DNA of 64,000 bases, from contig DAOULV010000026.1 in the NCBI GenBank assembly GCA_034416335.1, positions 1-64,000 of the forward strand, in the 5' to 3' direction. The translations under genes were made by a program, and so were the position numbers. Positions 59,439 to 64,000 of the stretch are shown in pieces; position 1 is the stretch's first letter; every line of letters starts with the position of its first letter. Source of the DNA: MGML01 sp034416335. GTDB taxonomy: Bacteria > Chloroflexota > Dehalococcoidia > Dehalococcoidales > UBA2162. Below the pieces are notes generated by a model. It did no database searches. It had not been told where the DNA came from and saw only the letters and a program-made list of their open reading frames with translations.

Positions 59439-60266
59439 ATGAAAAGGATAACGGTCAGGGACATGCAGCCTGGCGACGAGGAGTTCGTCGGTACGTGCGG
59501 CCATGTTGGTGAGACAAAAGAACGTACCGATTCTTGCTGGCGGCGCATCCCCTGGCTGCGTGAACAATATCAATACGGCTTGAGAATAAAGGTTGCTCTT
59601 ATCGATGGCAGGCGTGAGGGATTTCTCTACGTTATGCCGATTGAAATAGCTCCCTGGGGGCCGGTGGGGCGCGACCTTATGGTTATTCAATGTCTTGTTG
59701 CGAATAAGCCTGCCGGACAGGGTACAGGCCGTGCTCTGGTGGAGGCTGCCGAAGAAGAAGCACGCCGACAGGAACGGAAGGGGATAGTCGTCATTGCCTA
59801 CTTTCATGATTACTGGTTCATGCCGGCTTATTTCTTTGAGAAGTGCGGATACAGTCGGATTGGTGAGATCGCTGAAGTGACTGACGTTGATGAGAGGATA
59901 TATTTGAGCAATAAGGCTCTGTTGTGGAAGGCATTCGATGGTTCGGCTGAACCACCGAGATTCCACAAACAGAATTATGTATTCGAGCCGGCAGCAGGTA
60001 AAGTGGCTATCGACCTGTTTACGACTCGTTCGTGCCTTACCTACGATGTAGAAGCCCAACGCGTACGGGAAGTTGCCGGCGAGTTCGGCGACTCAGTAGT
60101 ACTCCGGGAATATTGTGCCGACGACCCGAAGGTTCGGGATGAATATGGTCTTTGCCGGGGTATCTTCATCAATGGAAAGGCGGTTGGCTGGGGGGCTGAA
60201 GCCTCGAAGGATGCTGTCCGTGCGGAAGTGGAGAAGATCAAACGGCAGATTACTTCGGACGAATAA
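59439..60266 (+). CDS. GNAT acetyltransferase fused to a C-terminal thioredoxin-like (YoaP-type) domain
   Basis: A 275-residue protein. The N-terminal GNAT half has the acetyl-CoA loop NKPAGQGTGRALVEAAEEE near residue 90. The C-terminal part (about 185-275) resembles the YoaP-type thioredoxin-like domain: VAIDLFTTRSCLTYDVEAQR, then GLCRGIFINGKAVGWG. Such fusions exist in many anaerobes; the substrate is not known. The start ATG is at GGAACGAATAAT, a weak ribosome site. Confidence 0.82.
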   Translation: MKRITVRDMQPGDEEFVGTCGHVGETKERTDSCWRRIPWLREQYQYGLRIKVALIDGRREGFLYVMPIEIAPWGPVGRDLMVIQCLVANKPAGQGTGRALVEAAEEEARRQERKGIVVIAYFHDYWFMPAYFFEKCGYSRIGEIAEVTDVDERIYLSNKALLWKAFDGSAEPPRFHKQNYVFEPAAGKVAIDLFTTRSCLTYDVEAQRVREVAGEFGDSVVLREYCADDPKVRDEYGLCRGIFINGKAVGWGAEASKDAVRAEVEKIKRQITSDE

Positions 60267-60283
60267 TTATAATAACACGGGCG

Positions 60284-60877
60284 TTATTCTTGTGAATACG
60301 AAAAATACATCAGCCAGGCAAAAGTGCTGAGAAAAATTATACGCTGCCAGATACCGGCAAAATCTGGAACATTGAAGAAAAGAATTGAACAAATTAAAGC
60401 AAGACAACCGACTCCTATCGCCGTAATTCTACGTGATTTTGTTTTTTCGATAAATGCAGCCGAAACTGCAAAGAAGACAAACGAGAATCCGGTAACGGTA
60501 GCGAATTTCGAATGCAGGTCATCCTCCAGTACACTGAACTGAACTCCGGGTACAATCGGGGCGTGCTGGAAAAAAGCAGTCAACAGCAGTGAGATTCCGA
60601 AAATAATCAGCACTGCTTTATGAAGCCAGTAGCCTGACAATCGCTTCCAGCCATCGTCTATGGAAGATACCCCCAATAAAACAAAAACGACGTTCATCAT
60701 CCAGGCGTTCGGAGCACCCTGGGCACCCAGGTGACTCGTGGTATTTTTAATGATGGAATATTCTTCGACACCGAAAAAAGGAAGAATAAATACAGCCAGC
60801 ACCATAAGGATATAAGCCAGAGGCAGAAATTTGAACCTTAGTAACCTTCGCTGTAAAGAAATTGCTTTAATATCCAT
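60284..60877 (-). CDS. DUF998 family membrane protein
   Basis: A protein of about 197 residues with six predicted membrane helices (ALAYILMVLAVFIL-like first segment). The DUF998 features include EYSIIKNTTSHLGAQGAPN after the first helix and later EDDLHSKFATVTGFSF. The start at MDIKAIS is preferred, because the longer frame includes an unlikely basic extension. No function is known. It lies beside another membrane gene on the same strand. Confidence 0.8.
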   Translation of the reverse strand: MDIKAISLQRRLLRFKFLPLAYILMVLAVFILPFFGVEEYSIIKNTTSHLGAQGAPNAWMMNVVFVLLGVSSIDDGWKRLSGYWLHKAVLIIFGISLLLTAFFQHAPIVPGVQFSVLEDDLHSKFATVTGFSFVFFAVSAAFIEKTKSRRITAIGVGCLALICSILFFNVPDFAGIWQRIIFLSTFAWLMYFSYSQE

Positions 60878-60974
60878 CTTTGCGCTGTCTCGTTTCGATA
60901 TTACACCAATTGTCCTGAATTCAGGGACTAAGTAAGGGTGGATACAATCACCAGAGGTACTCTGCCCCTTTCTG

Positions 60975-61529
60975 TTACTTGTTGAATCCCATCTGCTGTG
61001 CCTGAGGACAGATTTTTTGCGCTCGGCAATGAACGCAGGCAATTTTCGGGAATATGACAAAAAACCGGAAAGCAAGAAGACCTATTAAGAGTATTAAAAT
61101 TATCAGCAGTCCCACGGAGTAGTTCATTATCAACGCCGGAATGACAGCGACAATCGGGAAGGCCAGGCTGAAAATATAAAGATTATTCGGACAAAGTATT
61201 CCTTTTGCCCTGTCACCGAAATAGTCGGTACTCCCCTCTTTGGCGATTTTCCTCGAGACTCGATTCAGCCCGGATATGCAGATTGAATTATCCAGCTTAA
61301 AATACACGCAGTTCGGGCATACTTTCAAAGGCATGTGGAGGTACATCTCTCCGAACGAAAAACAGAGATACAGGATGCCGATTACGTAGCCGACCCATCC
61401 GTTATAACCCAGTATGATACCGATTCCGCCGAGAGAATAATGCAGGATGGTTGCTATGTTGTAAGTCAAAATGTTTATCAACGGGTATCTTGTATATAAT
61501 TTCTTTGGATTATCAGCCACTGATTGCAC
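60975..61529 (-). CDS. Hypothetical membrane protein with cysteine pairs
   Basis: A 184-residue protein with about four membrane helices (near 20-40, 43-62, 118-136 and 139-160). Two cysteine pairs, CPNCVYF and CVHCRAQKICPQA, face the same side and could bind a metal or act in redox. No family is recognised. The gene lies just upstream of the DUF998 gene and may be cotranscribed. Confidence 0.6.
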   Translation of the reverse strand: MQSVADNPKKLYTRYPLINILTYNIATILHYSLGGIGIILGYNGWVGYVIGILYLCFSFGEMYLHMPLKVCPNCVYFKLDNSICISGLNRVSRKIAKEGSTDYFGDRAKGILCPNNLYIFSLAFPIVAVIPALIMNYSVGLLIILILLIGLLAFRFFVIFPKIACVHCRAQKICPQAQQMGFNK

Positions 61530-61644
61530 TCCCGGCTAAATAATTCGATGATTATTGATGCTCAGGTTTCATTAACTGTAGTGCATTCTGATTATAAGTT
61601 TCAATGTATATTTCACGCGGCATTAAATAATTGTACGCGTGACA

Positions 61645-61670
61645 TGACAAACATCACGATGTAAGTATAA
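61645..61670 (+). promoter_or_regulatory. Promoter-like sequence upstream of the SDR remnant
   Basis: ATGACA, 16 bases, then TATAAT (61665). An aagaaggag ribosome-like site follows 30 bases later. The old gene's promoter seems to be kept although the gene has decayed. Confidence 0.45.
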
Positions 61671-61746
61671 TAGCAGTTTGAAATAAAAAAAGAAGGAGCA
61701 TTCCACTCTTAATTAATACACTACAGCGTGCTACAAGGGTGGAAAA

Positions 61747-61881
61747 ATGAAGGACTTTCAGAACAGGGCTCTGTTTATCACCGGAGCAGGTTAGGGATTC
61801 GGACCCAACCGGGCCAGAATCTCCTCCGAAGCGGGACGGTAAAGCGAGTGTTTTTGATGTTTCGTCTTATTGGGCACCGTG
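61747..61881 (+). pseudogene. Short-chain dehydrogenase (SDR) remnant
   Basis: The frame MKDFQNRALFITGAG is the standard SDR start with the TGxxxGxG cofactor loop. It then meets TAG where the loop should continue (GFG follows). The next codons give RARISSEAG, and a frameshift leads to GKASVFDVS, the usual second strand. A stop then ends the frame after about 45 codons. The rest of the gene is missing, and the fragment overlaps the end of the minus-strand small zinc protein gene. It is a decayed 5' piece of an SDR. Confidence 0.75.
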
Positions 61882-62004
61882 AATTATTGCCGGTAGACAG
61901 CGAACACAGACCCATACTTCCCCGCCCTCTTTTTCAGCGTTAATCAGGATTCTTTCTTCACTTGTCACACCGCAGACAGAGCAGGTATGTTCAGCTTCAG
62001 CCAT
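61867..62004 (-). CDS. Small zinc-finger protein downstream of cooS
   Basis: A 45-residue frame: MAEAEHTCSVCGVTSEER, then a middle strand, then VWVCVRCLPAIIHG. Two Cys-x2-Cys pairs (CSVC and CVRC) would hold one zinc. AGAGGT lies 8 bases before the ATG. It starts 64 bases after the cooS stop on the same strand, so it may be cotranscribed with CO dehydrogenase. No family name is recognised. Confidence 0.7.
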   Translation of the reverse strand: MAEAEHTCSVCGVTSEERILINAEKEGGEVWVCVRCLPAIIHGAQ

Positions 62005-62068
62005 TTTTATTACCTCTATGTATTTATCGAGAGTCAGTAGTACGATAGATGCCGTATGTCTTTGTTGA

Positions 62069-64000
62069 TTAATCTGTATCGAGTTCTCTTCTCATTCCCA
62101 TGTCATAAAGTACTCTTTCCCGGGATTTGTCTATACCAAGAGCTTTTCTCTTGCCGTCAATGTGTTCTATCACCATCTTTGCCATTTTATACGGGTCTAT
62201 CTCGAAGTCCCATTTTCCTCCGTACAGGTGTTCCATTTCTTTAAACAGGTAATCGGTAACTTCTTTACTGCCCAGGGTCGGCCAGGTAGCGCCGAATATA
62301 GTGTAGACTCCTGAACTGACAAAATACTGTCCGATAGCAACGGCTTTTTCACTCATCCATTCGGGTGCAACACCGGCCGCCGGTAGATCACTGATATCAT
62401 CGCCGAGACCGCCGTCTTTAACCATGGCAGTTGCCGCCATCAGTATCCGGCTGTTATCGATACAGGCGCCCAGGTGAAGCACCGGCGGGATTCCAACTGC
62501 TTCGCATACCTCGGCCAGCCCGGCTCCGGCGTACTGGACAGCTTCCGGTATCAACAAACCGGCTTTACCACATGCCATAGCAGCACACCCCGTTTCGAGT
62601 ACGAGTACATCATTTTTTATCAGCTCTTTTACGAGCGTCACATGAATATCATCGTGGGTTACTCTTGCATTGTTGCATCCGACTACACCTGCCACTCCTC
62701 TTATCCGGCCGTTGATAATGTTTTCGTTGAGCGGGCGGTACGATGCTCTGAAGAGTCCTCCCATCAGATAGTTAATCGTTTCATGACTGAATCCGGCAAC
62801 GAGCGGTGTTTTTTCATCTGGAATTCTGACGTTTTCCCCGCGATTTACATAGTTCTCTATCGCGGTTTTGATGATGGCCCTCGCCGAATCGGCAGCTTTA
62901 TGCTCGTCAAACTCAATATGAGTTGCGCCTTCAATCTTCGCTCTTCTGTCCGTGGTAATGAGTTTTGTATGGTAACAGGAAGCAGCTTCAGCCAGCCCCT
63001 GCATAATACACTGGACATCTACCACAATTGCATCGAGTGCGCCGGTTACTATGGCAAGTTCCTGCTGCAGAAAATTACCGGCAATAGGGATTCCGTGACG
63101 CATCAGTATCTCGTTGGCTGTACAGCACATCCCGGCGATGTTTATACCCTTTGCTCCTTTCGATTTTGCCAGCTCGATAAGCTCCGGCTCCTGGGAAACT
63201 ACGGCTACCATCTCGGCGAGATACGGTTCGTGCCCGTGAATAATAATGTTTACTTCGTCTTCTTTTAGTACTCCGAGGTTTATTTCACTTAATACCGGTG
63301 CCGGAGTTCCAAAGAGAACATCCTGAAGGTCTGTCGCAATCATGCTGCCACCCCAGCCATCAGCCAGGGCGGTCCTGGCGCCGTGGTGAAGCAGGTCTTT
63401 GTAGTCCTGGTCGCAACCCATATGAGTACGGTGCATCGCTTCCGAGACCTCTCTATCTATACCCCTGGGTTCAACATCGAGATTTCTCCAGATTTCCTGT
63501 CTCTTAAGAGGTGCTCTTTTCAATAGCAGCAGAGGTTCGTCCTGTTTACCGAATTCGCCTGATAATATTTCACCTACATCAACTGCTATTTCGTTATTAC
63601 TGCGTTCTCCGATGTCGACTCCCAGTTCCATAGCCAGTTGTAATAACTTAACTTCATCTTTGATACTGAAATCTTCCAGTTCGCCCCTGGCGGTCTTTAA
63701 GAATATCTTGGCGACTTCACGACCGTGATCACCATGAGAAGCCGTTCCCGCAGCGATTTTACGAAGAAAATTACGGGCAGCAATAGTCTCTGCCGTTGCT
63801 CCGCATACTCCTTTTCGCTTTTTCCTGTCCTCAGGCGTTTCCTCTCTATTTCTGGGAAGGGGCACCCTGCACGGTCCCATAGCGCAGTTACTGCAGCAAC
63901 TGCCTTCGGCACCTATCGGACAGGCCTTCATGTTTTCAGCTCTTTCGAATACGGTACTTACCCCATCGGTGACCGCTTTCTCTATCATTTCTATAGTTGC
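62069..64000 (-). CDS. cooS: Anaerobic carbon monoxide dehydrogenase, catalytic subunit (5' end outside window)
   Basis: At least 643 residues of a Ni,Fe-S CO dehydrogenase that interconverts CO and CO2. D- and B-cluster cysteines lie in CPIGAEGSCCSNCAMGPCR and GVCGA. All C-cluster ligands of the Carboxydothermus-type enzyme are found in order: His in IIHGHEPYLAE, then Cys in GMCCTANEI, VDVQCIMQG, GVVGCNNARVTHD, TGCAAMACGKAG and LHLGACIDNSRIL. The frame stays open to the window edge (ATIEMIEKAV), matching the family N-terminus, so the true start lies beyond base 64000. It may feed a Wood-Ljungdahl or CO-oxidising pathway; acs genes are not visible. Confidence 0.96.
   Translation of the reverse strand, partial: ATIEMIEKAVTDGVSTVFERAENMKACPIGAEGSCCSNCAMGPCRVPLPRNREETPEDRKKRKGVCGATAETIAARNFLRKIAAGTASHGDHGREVAKIFLKTARGELEDFSIKDEVKLLQLAMELGVDIGERSNNEIAVDVGEILSGEFGKQDEPLLLLKRAPLKRQEIWRNLDVEPRGIDREVSEAMHRTHMGCDQDYKDLLHHGARTALADGWGGSMIATDLQDVLFGTPAPVLSEINLGVLKEDEVNIIIHGHEPYLAEMVAVVSQEPELIELAKSKGAKGINIAGMCCTANEILMRHGIPIAGNFLQQELAIVTGALDAIVVDVQCIMQGLAEAASCYHTKLITTDRRAKIEGATHIEFDEHKAADSARAIIKTAIENYVNRGENVRIPDEKTPLVAGFSHETINYLMGGLFRASYRPLNENIINGRIRGVAGVVGCNNARVTHDDIHVTLVKELIKNDVLVLETGCAAMACGKAGLLIPEAVQYAGAGLAEVCEAVGIPPVLHLGACIDNSRILMAATAMVKDGGLGDDISDLPAAGVAPEWMSEKAVAIGQYFVSSGVYTIFGATWPTLGSKEVTDYLFKEMEHLYGGKWDFEIDPYKMAKMVIEHIDGKRKALGIDKSRERVLYDMGMRRELDTD

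Noticed and set aside
61792..61794. TAG in the SDR fragment as pyrrolysine or readthrough
   Set aside because: A frameshift and a further stop follow within 90 bases and the rest of the gene is missing, so decay explains it better.
1..64000. tRNA, rRNA and known riboswitches (TPP, cobalamin, glycine)
   Set aside because: Scanned by eye around thiE, cobO and long gaps; no convincing candidate was found. A covariance-model search would be needed to exclude them.

Overview
The window looks like the chromosome of an anaerobic, Gram-positive-type or monoderm bacterium, most likely a Dehalococcoidia-like Chloroflexota. This is an inference from gene content: a CooS carbon monoxide dehydrogenase, paired acyl-CoA dehydrogenases next to a biotin-type carboxyltransferase, a K+-dependent membrane pyrophosphatase, a ThiD2-ThiE fusion, a translin-like protein, the holB-ricT-rnhB-yraN order, DUF951/DUF169/GYD proteins, menaquinone methylation and selenocysteine use. 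No rRNA, tRNA or CRISPR array was seen.

Layout. 1-1.1 kb: the end of an IS3-type element and a lone trypsin-like protease. 1.1-7.6 kb: acyl-CoA carboxylase beta subunit, two acyl-CoA dehydrogenases and a lipoprotein peptide-type ABC binding protein. 7.6-11.3 kb: spermidine genes speD-speE, a DRTGG protein, DUF951 and pyrF. 11.7-19 kb: a housekeeping run on the + strand (holB, ricT-like, rnhB, yraN, thiE, translin-like, hppA, nudix). 19-25 kb: metallo-hydrolase, MATE transporter, DUF169, then an ammonium-transporter unit (orphan OmpR-type regulator, an unlisted 39-residue membrane protein, amt) with a striking 11-bp direct-repeat array upstream. 25.3-28 kb: cobO, GYD, rdgB, dnaN. 28-32.6 kb: AT-rich accessory islet (hicBA, zinc-ribbon proteins, methyltransferase, VOC) marked by repeated copies of the dnaN 3' end. 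32.6-36.2 kb: ASCH, CDF transporter, YedF-like, UroD-like protein. 36.5-41.3 kb: tetraheme lipoprotein, three cupin-like paralogues around an enolase-superfamily enzyme, menG. 41.5-49.2 kb: alcohol-dehydrogenase-like MDR, katG, small membrane proteins, nucleotidyltransferase, zinc finger, LemA. 49.3-57.6 kb: M48 protease, UspA, SLC13 transporter, flavodoxin, a selenoprotein MsrA, PfkB kinase, ferredoxin-domain protein. 57.7-64 kb: ECF sigma/anti-sigma pair, GNAT-thioredoxin fusion, membrane proteins, an SDR remnant, a small zinc protein and cooS (running off the window end).

Most interesting points. (1) The msrA reading frame has an in-frame TGA exactly at the catalytic cysteine, followed by a hairpin at bacterial-SECIS distance; a YedF-like selenium-metabolism relative lies 20 kb away. 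(2) Six 11-bp units with GTAAT/TTAAC/GAAAT cores precede the amt unit, next to an OmpR-type regulator whose receiver lacks the phosphorylation pocket, as in actinobacterial GlnR. (3) Intergenic regions carry a family of mosaic three-hairpin repeats, in one case nested with two other repeat families. (4) Copies of the last 21 bases of dnaN bracket accessory DNA. (5) A cupin/enolase/UroD neighbourhood shares a promoter-box sequence between two of its transcription units. (6) A zinc-type MDR enzyme has lost all its catalytic-zinc ligands.
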